Source: Acidobacteriota bacterium
GTDB taxonomy: Bacteria; Acidobacteriota; Terriglobia; Terriglobales; Acidobacteriaceae
NCBI GenBank assembly: GCA_025359885.1
Contig: JANYDG010000100.1
Coordinates: 1-48,654 of the forward strand
Direction of reading: 5' to 3'
DNA length: 48,654 nt
Position numbers and translations under genes: made by a program. The notes under the pieces are model-generated. The model saw only the letters and a program-made list of their open reading frames with translations. It searched no databases and had not been told where the DNA came from. The first letter of the stretch is position 1, and every line of letters starts with the position of its first letter. This document shows, piece after piece, positions 8,570 to 16,906 of the stretch.

Positions 8570-9400
8570 CTACTGAATTGCCGGTGGCACAGGCGCGCCC
8601 TTGGGCGTTACGATGTAGCCGGTAATCTGATTCTTGGCATTGATCGAGTTCACGACAAGCTCGTAAAGCATGGGGTCTTTGCCGGTGTAGAACTGCAAAG
8701 GCTCGTTGACATTCTTGTCTTTCTTCTCGTACTTCTTGTCATCGGCGTAGACGTTGAGCGTGAAGCGACTCTTTTTGGGATCAGACTTCTTGAGTTCAAG
8801 GCTGACGGTTGAGACTGGCTTCTTCTCGCCCTTGCTGATGGTGAATTCGTAGTAATTCTTATCGCCCTTGTGCTTCAGCACTTCCAGCTCATCATGATTG
8901 CGCGCAATCAGTCCAGACTGCATGCCGAGGTCGCCCTTCATTGACTGCATCTGGGTGACAGCGCTGGCCAGGTCATTCTGCGTCTTGGCTACGTCTGTCT
9001 TCACCCCACCGACATCGGTCTTCACATCAGAAACGGCGCTGGAAACGGCGGTGATGTGCTGCTCGGCGGCCTTCTGTTCGGTTTCAAGGCGCTTGCTGTC
9101 AGCCTGTTCACGGCTCAGGATTTCCTGGGCGCGGGATTCAAGCTGCTTTTGCGTCAGGCCGAGGGATTGCCCCAGCTCTTCTGTGGTTACTTTGAGGCGC
9201 GCATTGGTTTCGCGCAGCTCTGCGGCCAGCTTGGTGTTTTGCTCGCTGGCTTCGGTCAAAGCGACCTGTTGACGGGTGATGTGGCCAGAGAGCACATAAC
9301 TCCAGACCAGTCCGCCGATTGCCAGCAGCATTGTGGCAGCAATAACGCCAATCAGGGCTCCAGAAACCTGTCGGGAAGGGGGGGTATCAAATTCGCTCAT
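8570..9400 (-). CDS. Membrane-anchored coiled-coil protein (276 aa)
   Basis: No family recognised. A short N-terminal tail precedes a TM helix at about 15-38. A long coiled coil follows (about 40-175), with heptad-like DVKTDVGGVKTDV repeats near 124-140. The C-terminal domain, about 180-276, is rich in Lys and Tyr with KNYYEFTISKGEK and YADDKKYEKKDK. The layout suggests a periplasmic stalk with a beta-type head, perhaps interacting with the envelope. It is divergent from citrate synthase across a 488-base interval. Confidence 0.7.
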   Translation of the reverse strand: MSEFDTPPSRQVSGALIGVIAATMLLAIGGLVWSYVLSGHITRQQVALTEASEQNTKLAAELRETNARLKVTTEELGQSLGLTQKQLESRAQEILSREQADSKRLETEQKAAEQHITAVSSAVSDVKTDVGGVKTDVAKTQNDLASAVTQMQSMKGDLGMQSGLIARNHDELEVLKHKGDKNYYEFTISKGEKKPVSTVSLELKKSDPKKSRFTLNVYADDKKYEKKDKNVNEPLQFYTGKDPMLYELVVNSINAKNQITGYIVTPKGAPVPPAIQ

Positions 9401-9549
9401 ACGTTTGCCTTTCGTTGGCTCCGGTTTCGTGGGGTTGACCGGTTTTGGAAAACTCTACCACACCGGGCAATTGATTTTGCACCCGGTTCGTTTTTGGATG
9501 TACTCGTCCTCTGGGTTCAGTTCCCTTTGCATCAGACTACCGGCTCAAC

Positions 9550-9567
9550 CGTCTTACCGGTTAGACG
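9550..9567. promoter_or_regulatory. Palindrome, candidate operator
   Basis: CGTCT-t-ACCGGT-t-AGACG pairs at 16 of 18 positions around a central ACCGGT. It lies 150 bases before the minus-strand gene start and about 320 before citrate synthase. Two-fold symmetry suits a dimeric regulator, but no cognate protein is known. Confidence 0.3.
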
Positions 9568-9743
9568 TATCGCAAAGACGCGTCGAAGACCGAGGATACA
9601 GACCCACTTGATTACCTCTTCAGAATACGCAAAACACCTTCAATTGCCGAACTTTTGCCGCGATTGAGGCCGAGCTTGTTTGTGCGGAGCCAAATCTAAC
9701 CCGCTTGACGAAGGCGCCCGCACAAACTCTTGTCTCGATGGAA

Positions 9744-9773
9744 GTGACAAGCAGGGAATCGCTGCGCTATAAA
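9744..9773 (+). promoter_or_regulatory. Candidate sigma-70 promoter of citrate synthase
   Basis: GTGACA (9744-9749; one mismatch to TTGACA), an 18-base spacer and TATAAA (9768-9773). It would give a leader of about 110 bases before the ATG at 9889. Judged by eye only. Confidence 0.4.
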
Positions 9774-9888
9774 GAGTTTTACTACCTTATTCGGGATTGC
9801 CTGGATTGCCTTACGGGTCAGAACTCTGGACCGGCCCGTTTTACTCTGAATCATTGCGAACATACTGGACTGGGAGCGGACACGACAT

Positions 9889-11025
9889 ATGGCGACGGCG
9901 GTTGCAGGTAAAGGTCTTGAAGGAATTGTCGCAGCAAACTCAGGCATTTGCTGGATCGACGGCGATGCGGGCATTCTTTCGTATCGCGGCATCGACATCC
10001 ACGAACTTGCTGTCCACTCCACATTTGAAGAGACAACCTATCTGCTTTGGAACGGGCGCTTGCCGAACGCGGCCGAGTTGCAGGAATTCACCGCGCAGCT
10101 TGCCCAGTCTCGCGTGCTGGACCCTCACATTTTCCCGCTGCTGCAAAGCTTTCCGGCCAACGCCACTCCAATGGAAGTGCTGCGGACTGCTGTCTCAGCG
10201 TTGAGCATGTATGACGTCGACGAAAAGGACTGCCTGCACGAGGCCAATGTGCGCAAGAGCTTTCGGCTGACTTCGCAGGTGGGCATGATTGTCGCCATCT
10301 ATGACCGCCTGCGCAAGGGCCTGGCCGTTGTCGAGCCTGATCCGACGCTGACCCATGCTGCCAATTTTCTGTGGATGCTCAATGGTGAAAAGCCCTCTGA
10401 AACTGCCGCGCGGACCCTGGACGTGGCGCTGATTCTGCATGCCGATCACGAGTTGAATGCATCTACTTTTGCCGCACGGGTCATTGCTGCAACCTTGTCT
10501 GACATCCACTCGGCTGTCACCGGTGCCATTGGTGCCCTCAAGGGGCCCCTGCACGGCGGTGCCAATGAGGCAGTGATGCGGCTGCTCTACGCCATCGAAA
10601 AGGCTGGGGCTGATCCCGTCGAGTACGTTCGGGAGATGCTGGCATCCAGGAAAAAGGTCTCCGGCTTTGGCCATCGCGTCTATAAAACCGAAGACCCGCG
10701 CGCTACCCACCTGCGCGCCATGAGCGAGCGGCTTTCGAAAGACTCCGGCCTGACGAAGTGGTACGACTGGTCGCGCCAGATTGAGCTTTTCATCAATGCA
10801 GAAAAGAAGCTCAACGCAAACGTGGATTTCTACTCCGCCTCGACCTACACAACGCTGGGCATCGATGTGGACCTGTTCACGCCGATCTTTGCCGTCAGCC
10901 GCATCTCTGGCTGGGCTGCTCACGTGATCGAGCAATTGGACGACAACCGGCTGATTCGGCCTCGCGCTGAGTACATCGGGCCGGTGTATCCTTCGCCGTA
11001 CGTGCCGCTGGCTGATCGCGGGTAG
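9889..11025 (+). CDS. gltA: Citrate synthase (possibly 2-methylcitrate synthase)
   Basis: A 378-residue short-type citrate synthase condensing acetyl-CoA and oxaloacetate at the TCA entry. The family's active-site residues are present: His187 in LHADHELNAS, His222 in GPLHGGAN, His262 in GFGHRVYK and Asp313 in NVDFYSA. The length fits the dimeric Gram-positive/archaeal-like class rather than the approximately 430-residue hexameric E. coli class. That short class also contains 2-methylcitrate synthases. No prpB or prpD neighbours are present, so citrate synthase is preferred. A GC-rich hairpin follows the stop. The gene is monocistronic and faces a convergent DinB-like gene. Confidence 0.92.
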   Translation: MATAVAGKGLEGIVAANSGICWIDGDAGILSYRGIDIHELAVHSTFEETTYLLWNGRLPNAAELQEFTAQLAQSRVLDPHIFPLLQSFPANATPMEVLRTAVSALSMYDVDEKDCLHEANVRKSFRLTSQVGMIVAIYDRLRKGLAVVEPDPTLTHAANFLWMLNGEKPSETAARTLDVALILHADHELNASTFAARVIAATLSDIHSAVTGAIGALKGPLHGGANEAVMRLLYAIEKAGADPVEYVREMLASRKKVSGFGHRVYKTEDPRATHLRAMSERLSKDSGLTKWYDWSRQIELFINAEKKLNANVDFYSASTYTTLGIDVDLFTPIFAVSRISGWAAHVIEQLDDNRLIRPRAEYIGPVYPSPYVPLADRG

Positions 11026-11050
11026 CGAGTTGCATCGTTGAAAGCAAGCA

Positions 11051-11076
11051 AGCGGGGACCCCATCGGGTCCCCGCT
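11051..11076. terminator. Hairpin between convergent gltA and DinB-like gene
   Basis: An 11-bp perfect stem (AGCGGGGACCC, 11051-11061, with 11066-11076) around a 4-base loop. Only three T follow on the plus strand. It could serve both convergent genes. Confidence 0.7.
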
Positions 11077-11104
11077 TTGGTGTGCGGCAAAATTACAAAG
11101 TTGC

Positions 11105-11692
11105 CTACATACCGCCGCGGCTGGCCGGGGGCACAATGCCATTCATGCGGGCGTACTCGACCATCTGGCCGTAGTGATCCATGAAGTGTGACATGCCAAA
11201 AGCAGCCATACCGGCGCGCGTGCCCGCCGTGGTCATCTCAAAGGCGTTGTCAGCTGTCATGCCGCCGACAAAGGTATGAGCCAGCACAAAGGATTCCTTG
11301 AGCGCCTTGATGATGTCGGCCTTGGACGTGAGCTTGTCGATGGCATCTTCCTTGGCCTTCTCGTCAGCTTCGCTCATGCCCGTGCCGCCAAAGAAATAGT
11401 AGTTCGAGCCGGCAACGTGTTTCACTTGCTGGGCAAAGGTGCGGGCGCCCTTGAATTCGCCGGTGGTCGGCGCGAAGTTGTACTGAGCCTCAGGCATGGC
11501 TTCGGCCAGGTCGACAAACTCCTTTTCCATGCCGGTAAGCAGCTTGTTATAGGTTTCTGCGGGCGAGACCTTGCTCCCGAGGGCGGGTTTGGCAGGGGTC
11601 GCAGCCGTCTGGCTGAATGCACAGGTTGAGGCAGTGGCCAGCAGGCAACAACCGACGAGCCGCAGGGCAAGTGCGCGCGACAAAAGACGCAT
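11105..11692 (-). CDS. Exported DinB-like four-helix protein
   Basis: A 195-residue protein with a signal peptide (hydrophobic to about residue 22, cleavage near AFSQ). It is followed by a DinB/YfiT-type four-helix bundle. The metal-binding triad is visible as His92 (QQVKHVAG), His169 and His173 (MSHFMDHYGQM). DinB-type proteins are usually cytoplasmic, metal-dependent and thiol-linked (for example bacillithiol-S-transferases), so an exported version is uncommon outside Acidobacteria-like genomes. Activity and substrate are unknown. It is convergent with citrate synthase. Confidence 0.78.
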   Translation of the reverse strand: MRLLSRALALRLVGCCLLATASTCAFSQTAATPAKPALGSKVSPAETYNKLLTGMEKEFVDLAEAMPEAQYNFAPTTGEFKGARTFAQQVKHVAGSNYYFFGGTGMSEADEKAKEDAIDKLTSKADIIKALKESFVLAHTFVGGMTADNAFEMTTAGTRAGMAAFGMSHFMDHYGQMVEYARMNGIVPPASRGGM

Positions 11693-11914
11693 AGTTTCAA
11701 TCCTCCAGGCGGAACGGACGGAAGTACGGACCGCGCTATGACTCTAGCAGGAGCCATCCGCAGAACACCAGTTCGATCTCATCAGCGGATGAACTGTCAG
11801 ACCCTGTTCAACCCACGCTTCCTGTCAATCAATCATGCTTTCTCACGGAAAACGCTGCCGCAGTATCCGCGCAAGCCAACTCTACGTACAATATGAAAAT
11901 AGGAGAACTTTACG

Positions 11915-13111
11915 ATGCGCCGAGTTTATATGGATGCAAATGCCACGACACCCCTGTTGCCGGAGGTGATGGAGGCCATGCGTCCCTATTGGATGGAGCA
12001 CTTCGGCAATGCCTCTTCAATTCACCAGCAGGGCCAGCGCGCCCGTGCTGCGGTGGATCAGGCCCGCGCTACGCTGGCTGAGCTGTTCGGCTGCCACGAC
12101 GCTGAGGTGGTCTTCACCTCGGGCGGCACCGAGGGCGACAATACAGCGCTCTTTGGCCTGCTGCACCCTGGCGATCACCTGATTACGACTTCGATCGAAC
12201 ACTCGGCAGTGCTTGCAGCCGCTGAACGGCTGGCCCATGACGGTGTGGAAACAACGCTGATCCCTCCGCAGCCTGACGGTCTCATTGACCCGATGGATAT
12301 TCTTCGCGCCATTCGCCCCGAGACGCGGCTGATCAGCGTGATGCTCGCCAACAACGAAACCGGTGTTGTGCAGCCGGTCGAAGAGATTGGCAAAATCGCT
12401 GCCCAGACCGGGGTCTTCTTCCACATTGACGCGGTCCAGGGCGCGGGCAAGATTCCGATCGACGTGAGCCGCATCGGCTGCCACGTGCTGAGCATCAGCG
12501 GCCATAAAATGTATGCCCCGAAGGGCGTGGGCGCGATGTATGTGCGCCGCGGCACGCCTCTCGAGCCGATTTTTGTGGGTGGCAGCCATGAGCGCCGCCG
12601 CCGTGCAGGCACAGAGAATGTTCCCGCCATCGTCGGCCTCGGCAAAGCCGCCGAGATTGCCATGCACGGCCTTGAATCCGGCGCGATGTATCGCTTGGCC
12701 GCTCTCCGCGACCGGCTGGAGAAGGGTCTCCTTGCGCAGGTTCCCGGCACCGGCGTGAACGGTGCCAACGCCAACGGCAAGGTTGCGCCAAGGGCAGCTA
12801 ACACCTCGAACATCTGGTTTGACCATCTGGAAGGCGAAGCTCTGGTGATCGCACTCGACCTGAAGGGTCTGGCCGTTTCGGGCGGCTCGGCCTGCCACTC
12901 CGGCGCAACCGAGCCCTCACACGTGCTGATGGCCATGGGCCTGGACAAGACCCGCGCCCGCGCCAGCCTGCGATTCAGCCTGATGAAGACTGCGACCGAC
13001 GAAGACATCGACTACGCACTCGAGGTAATTCCGGCAGCGGCCAGTCGGCTTCGTGAGCTCGCCCCAGCGATGGCTGATGCCCCTGATTTCTTTGTCGGAA
13101 CGGCTGGCTGA
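11915..13111 (+). CDS. Cysteine desulfurase (IscS/NifS class)
   Basis: A PLP enzyme of 398 residues that moves sulfur from cysteine to a persulfide. The N-terminus YMDANATTPL is family-typical. Asp172 lies in HIDAVQ, the PLP-binding Lys198 in SISGHKMYAPKG, and the catalytic Cys327 in GGSACHSG. AGGAGA sits about 9 bases upstream of the ATG. It is followed after 3 bases by mnmA, so the likely role is sulfur supply for tRNA 2-thiouridylation. No iscU, sufU or iscR is adjacent, so a wider role in Fe-S assembly cannot be judged here. A TACAAT element at 11887-11892 might be a -10 box, but no good -35 is seen. Confidence 0.93.
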   Translation: MRRVYMDANATTPLLPEVMEAMRPYWMEHFGNASSIHQQGQRARAAVDQARATLAELFGCHDAEVVFTSGGTEGDNTALFGLLHPGDHLITTSIEHSAVLAAAERLAHDGVETTLIPPQPDGLIDPMDILRAIRPETRLISVMLANNETGVVQPVEEIGKIAAQTGVFFHIDAVQGAGKIPIDVSRIGCHVLSISGHKMYAPKGVGAMYVRRGTPLEPIFVGGSHERRRRAGTENVPAIVGLGKAAEIAMHGLESGAMYRLAALRDRLEKGLLAQVPGTGVNGANANGKVAPRAANTSNIWFDHLEGEALVIALDLKGLAVSGGSACHSGATEPSHVLMAMGLDKTRARASLRFSLMKTATDEDIDYALEVIPAAASRLRELAPAMADAPDFFVGTAG

Positions 13112-13114
13112 GCC

Positions 13115-14278
13115 ATGGGAGCTACCACACTTCATACCGGTACCATCGCCATTGCGATGTCTGGTGGCGTCGATTCCTCGACCGTCGCGGCGATGCTGCG
13201 CGCCGAGGGAGCCGAAGTCATTGGGCTGACGCTGCAGCTCTGGGACCAGAACCGCCTCGCCGGCAAGCCTGGAGTGCCAGACGCGCCCAAGGCAGGCCGC
13301 TGCTGCTCTCTGGATGACGTCTACGACGCCCGCCGCGTCGCCGAGACTCTCGGCATCCCTTACTACGTGGTAAACCAGCAGGAGCGCTTTGAGGCCGATG
13401 TTGTGCGCCCCTTTGTCAGCGAATACCTCAAGGGCCGCACGCCGATTCCCTGCTCCCTGTGCAACAACCACCTCAAGTTTGACCAGCTGCTGCTGACCGC
13501 TCGGCAGATTGGTGCGGAATTCATCGCCACCGGCCACTACGCACGCAACGAGTACGACCCTGCGCGTGGCCGCTGGATTCTCAAGCGGCCCGCCGACCTG
13601 GCCAAGGACCAGACCTGGTTTCTTGGTGGACTGACCCAGGAACAGCTTGCACATACGCTCTTCCCGCTCGGACACCTGCAAAAGCCAGAGGTGCGCGAAA
13701 TTGCGCGACAAAGCAACCTCGCCCTCGCCGACAAGCCCGATTCGCAGGAAATATGCTTCATTCCGGGCGGAGACTACAAGGAGTTCATTGCCAACTATCT
13801 CGAAGAGCAGGGCCAGCCAGTGCCTGATTCTTCAGGTGACCTGGTTTCGACCAGCGGCGAGGTGATGGGCACCCATGCCGGCGTGCACAACTTTACTTAC
13901 GGGCAGCGCAAGGGCCTCGGCGTCACTTCGCCAAATCCGCTGTATGTCATTCAGATTGACGCGGCCAGCCACCGCGTGACCCTGGGCGCAGAATCAGAGC
14001 TGAATTCCCCTGCTTTCCGCGTCAAAGACATGAACTGGATCAGCATCCCCGACCTCACCGCCCCCATGCGTGTGCAGGCCAAGATTCGCCATCGCCATGA
14101 GCCCGCCTGGGCCACCCTCACGCCCAAGGGCCACGGCCGTGCGCTGGCGGAGTTCGATATTCCCCAGCGCGCCGTTACTCCGGGCCAATGTGCCGTCTTC
14201 TACGAGGGTGTCGACGTGGTCGGCGGCGGCTGGATCGATTCCGTTCCCAATTCAATGACCAGGTCCACGCGGAGCTGA
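13115..14278 (+). CDS. mnmA: tRNA-specific 2-thiouridylase MnmA
   Basis: It thiolates C2 of the wobble uridine (U34) in Lys, Glu and Gln tRNAs, using ATP and a persulfide relay. The 387-residue protein has the PP-loop SGGVDS at 16-21. The catalytic Cys113 lies in TPIPCSLCN and the second Cys214 in SQEICFIP. It also has ATGHYAR, KDQTWFL and GQRKGLG segments. The 3-base gap after the cysteine desulfurase suggests a single operon in which the desulfurase feeds MnmA. The stop lies one base from that of the convergent YVTN gene. An extra stretch after the LQLWD motif (residues 45-63) ending in CCSLDD is common in this family. Confidence 0.95.
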   Translation: MGATTLHTGTIAIAMSGGVDSSTVAAMLRAEGAEVIGLTLQLWDQNRLAGKPGVPDAPKAGRCCSLDDVYDARRVAETLGIPYYVVNQQERFEADVVRPFVSEYLKGRTPIPCSLCNNHLKFDQLLLTARQIGAEFIATGHYARNEYDPARGRWILKRPADLAKDQTWFLGGLTQEQLAHTLFPLGHLQKPEVREIARQSNLALADKPDSQEICFIPGGDYKEFIANYLEEQGQPVPDSSGDLVSTSGEVMGTHAGVHNFTYGQRKGLGVTSPNPLYVIQIDAASHRVTLGAESELNSPAFRVKDMNWISIPDLTAPMRVQAKIRHRHEPAWATLTPKGHGRALAEFDIPQRAVTPGQCAVFYEGVDVVGGGWIDSVPNSMTRSTRS

Positions 14279-14279
14279 G

Positions 14280-15368
14280 CTACTGCCGCACGGCCCAGGC
14301 CAGGCCGTCCGGCTCGCCGCCTGCATCGATGTGTTCAGTCACTTCAAGCGTCTTCAGATCGAGTACGGCAACGTAGTTGTCCGGGCCACAGGAAATGAAG
14401 GCGCGCGCGCCATCCGGCTGCATCAGAATGCCGGCTGCGCCATGGCCAATCTTCACCCGCTTCGCTTCCGTTCGTGTGGAGGCATCAAGAATGACCAGGT
14501 TCTCATCCCTCAGGCTTGAGATGAGCACTTTCGACCCATCCGGCGTGAACTTCAGCCGGTTCGCGCCAAAAACCCTGGCGTTGATGGTCAGCAAAAGCCG
14601 CTTGCCTGCAATATCGATCACCGAAACGGTTCCGTCCTGAGAGTTGGCGGTCCAAAGCTCGCGGCCGTCCGGGGAAACATCGAAGCCCTCATCGCCCTGG
14701 CCAACGGGGATGACCGTCTGAAGCCAATCCATGCGCTGAGGCCCTCCAGCGCCCAGTGCCGGCCCTGCTGGCGGCGCGCCCTGCATACCCGGCATACCCG
14801 GCGGCGGTCCCATCGGCGGCAGCGCCACCTTCTCCAGGATGCTCACCGTCGCTGAACTGACATTGGTCGTATAAATCTGTTTCTGGTCGGCCGTGACATA
14901 AATCATGTGCGTCCGGTTCTGTCCGGTGCCCATGACCCAGTCAATCTTGCCCACGGCAGGGTCATAGCTTCCGATAACTTTGGCGCCCTCTGCCGTGAAC
15001 CACAGCTTACCGCCGCTAAACGCCAGACCATGCGGCCCGTTCAGCGGCCCCAGGTCAATTTCCGGCAGTGATTTCCTGTTAACCAGGTCGACGACAGAGA
15101 TTGTGTGAAACCTGCCACCGCCGTAAATTGAGACGTAAGCCGTCTTGCCATCAGAAGAAGCGACGACTTCATGCGGGTCTTCCCCAACTGTCGCGCGACC
15201 CAGAACCGTCAGCGTTGCCGGATCGACGATCGAAAGCGTGTGGTCATGCTTTGAAAGCACCAGCAAGGTCTGCGAGGGGTTAGCTTGAGCACCAACCGCA
15301 GGAGCCAGAGACAACCCCGCAATGAACACCGCCGAGGCAATATAAAAGGGCCCGGTTCTTACATGCAT
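14280..15368 (-). CDS. Exported YVTN-type beta-propeller protein
   Basis: A 362-residue protein with a signal peptide (about 1-27, ending VGAQA). Repeated propeller blades follow, each carrying patterns such as LLVLSKHDHTLSIVDPAT, KTAYVSIYGGG, ELWTANSQDGTVSVIDI and ARAFISCGPDNYVAVLDL. A Pro/Gly/Met-rich loop (about 185-205) interrupts the blades. Such proteins are usually exported or periplasmic, with a binding or scaffold role; no enzyme motif is seen. It is tightly convergent with mnmA. Confidence 0.85.
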   Translation of the reverse strand: MHVRTGPFYIASAVFIAGLSLAPAVGAQANPSQTLLVLSKHDHTLSIVDPATLTVLGRATVGEDPHEVVASSDGKTAYVSIYGGGRFHTISVVDLVNRKSLPEIDLGPLNGPHGLAFSGGKLWFTAEGAKVIGSYDPAVGKIDWVMGTGQNRTHMIYVTADQKQIYTTNVSSATVSILEKVALPPMGPPPGMPGMQGAPPAGPALGAGGPQRMDWLQTVIPVGQGDEGFDVSPDGRELWTANSQDGTVSVIDIAGKRLLLTINARVFGANRLKFTPDGSKVLISSLRDENLVILDASTRTEAKRVKIGHGAAGILMQPDGARAFISCGPDNYVAVLDLKTLEVTEHIDAGGEPDGLAWAVRQ

Positions 15369-15494
15369 TGTGGTTCCCCTGTCAGGCGATTTTCAATCTT
15401 TTGCATGTAGACGCAGAACCGGCTTACCGCGACGACAGTCGCCCTCAGGAATCGGCGCCAATCCTGGAGAGTTCAGCAAATTCCTGGAAACATC

Positions 15495-16031
15495 TTAAAT
15501 CTCAGGGTCAAAACCAGGACTGGTTGACTTTCGGGATGGTGCACGTGCCGGGTCACGCGTTGCGTCAACTGAGCGATACGTATCAATTACCGCGTGTACC
15601 GCTGCCAGAATGCCATTGACCTGCCGCACCGGCACGGCAATGGTCGATTCCACAACAGCGCCCACGCGCTCCACCGTATTCAAACCGTTGGTCAGCATCG
15701 CGTCCAGGCGCTGCGTCTGCAGGCTTACGCGTTGCATAATTTCTGCCGCCGAAAAAGTCACCCCCGCGGCTTCCTTGCGCACCGTTTTTGTCATTTCTGA
15801 CAATCCGTCGGTCACCGTAATAATCTGCGGAGTAATCCGCTCCAGCAATTCGCGCGTAGAAACAACCATGGGGAGAACGGTCGATTTGAGATCCTCAGTC
15901 GCCTCCAGCAGGGACTTGGCCGTTTTTCGCAGTGAAATCAAAATTCCCACCAGCACCAGGGCCTGCAGCAGCACAGCAGCACCCGTAAGTGCGACGAAAA
16001 CGATCAGAATTGTCTGGGTATTCCATTCCAT
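15495..16031 (-). CDS. DUF948-like membrane/coiled-coil protein
   Basis: A 178-residue protein with one N-terminal TM helix (about 8-33). A long helical region without helix breakers follows to about 150 and resembles DUF948/YtxG or the signalling stalk of a chemoreceptor. The C-terminus is polar. It lies downstream of the ytxH-like gene on the same strand (141 bases), an arrangement like the stress-related ytxG-ytxH pair of Bacillus, though in the opposite order. Function is not known. Confidence 0.7.
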   Translation of the reverse strand: MEWNTQTILIVFVALTGAAVLLQALVLVGILISLRKTAKSLLEATEDLKSTVLPMVVSTRELLERITPQIITVTDGLSEMTKTVRKEAAGVTFSAAEIMQRVSLQTQRLDAMLTNGLNTVERVGAVVESTIAVPVRQVNGILAAVHAVIDTYRSVDATRDPARAPSRKSTSPGFDPEI

Positions 16032-16172
16032 GGCAGGGATCTCACTCCAGGGCTGTCCAGCTCCTCCGCCCGAAAAAGAGGGACGTGCAGGGCACCAACT
16101 CAGGCACCCTGCACATCAGTAGTCGCACCTCGTCCAGCGAAACCGGTTCACCTTCCGAGTGCCGTAACCGGT

Positions 16173-16568
16173 TTAGGAGAGCGGACCCTCACCCGGAGCA
16201 GCCGCAGCTTCCTGGTAGGCATTACGGCCCGCGTCTACGGCAGCCGATACCTTCACCGTCTGGTCGTTCACGAAACCCTTGCCACGGTCCACGAAGTCTT
16301 CCCACTGGGAGCGACCCCGTTCGACCACTTCACGGCCACGCTGTACATACTCGACCGCCTGCCCTTTGCCGCGTTCAACATAGTGACCAGCTTCGTCAAC
16401 GACTTCGCGAGCGCGAACTCGCACATACTCTGTACCGTCTTTCGCAGAGGCCACGAGGTCTTCGCGAGTTTCGCGACCGCTCTTGGGCGCGTAGAGAATG
16501 CCGACCAGGGCACCAAGCCCAAGACCAGCCAGAAACCATCCAAATGCCTGTTGATTATCGTTTGCCAT
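16173..16568 (-). CDS. YtxH-like small membrane protein
   Basis: A 131-residue protein. An N-terminal glycine-rich TM segment with LGALVGILYAPKSGRETRE is the YtxH (general stress/gas-vesicle-like) signature. An amphipathic helical tail with repeated ERG/DRG motifs (YVERGKGQAVEYVQRGREVV) follows. The ATG at 16568 is chosen because AGGGG lies about 9 bases upstream; an ATG six codons earlier sits before that site. A 9-bp inverted repeat (16140-16148 with 16166-16174) overlaps the stop and may form a weak 3' hairpin. Probably an envelope stress protein. Confidence 0.8.
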   Translation of the reverse strand: MANDNQQAFGWFLAGLGLGALVGILYAPKSGRETREDLVASAKDGTEYVRVRAREVVDEAGHYVERGKGQAVEYVQRGREVVERGRSQWEDFVDRGKGFVNDQTVKVSAAVDAGRNAYQEAAAAPGEGPLS

Positions 16569-16906
16569 AGTGCAAACCCCTTTCATTCAACGTGAAGTAG
16601 GACTGAAATTCAGATCCAGTGAGTGCGGGAGGAGCTTCCCACGAGCGTGCTGCCAGTGTAGCCCATAACGTCCCCGAGGCTCACCTTCATTCTGACGCGC
16701 TTCGCCCATGCGAGGTTGCCTCAAAATGAACAGCCCATGCCTCGACACCGGGAATTGGCCACTTTCTCCTTCATAGTAAGGGGAAATAAGGGCCAACACA
16801 CGCCGACTGTAGTTGAAATTTACTACAAACACAAAGGCCATTCATCACCAGACCTTGCCTGGTAAAACGAATGGCCTTTTGCACTACCGATCGCATTTCC
16901 TGTTTG
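16569..16906. other. Interval between ytxH-like gene and the S53 peptidase end
   Basis: A 338-base interval without a credible gene. It contains the terminator at 16833-16879 and a smaller inverted repeat (TGTAGT 16808-16813 with ACTACA 16822-16827, 8-base loop) that could be an operator or hairpin. The ytxH promoter should lie here, but no confident -35/-10 pair was found. Confidence 0.6.
16833..16879. terminator. Terminator-like hairpin after the S53 peptidase gene
   Basis: An 11-bp perfect stem (AAAGGCCATTC 16833-16843 with 16869-16879) and a 25-base loop. It is about 28 bases beyond the S53 stop in transcription order. The minus-strand arm ends in a T-rich stretch; the plus strand has a short T4. 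Confidence 0.7.

Larger units (their letters stand above)
9401..9888. other. Divergent intergenic region upstream of citrate synthase
   Basis: A 488-base interval with no credible gene. It holds an 18-bp near-perfect palindrome (9550-9567) and a candidate sigma-70 promoter for citrate synthase (9744-9773), both listed separately. The rest shows nothing clear to me. Its length suggests regulation of one or both divergent genes. Confidence 0.6.

Noticed and set aside
16085..16114. 8-bp inverted repeat GTGCAGGG/CCCTGCAC between the DUF948-like and ytxH-like genes
   Set aside because: 14-base loop and no T-run on either side. Insufficient to call a terminator or operator.
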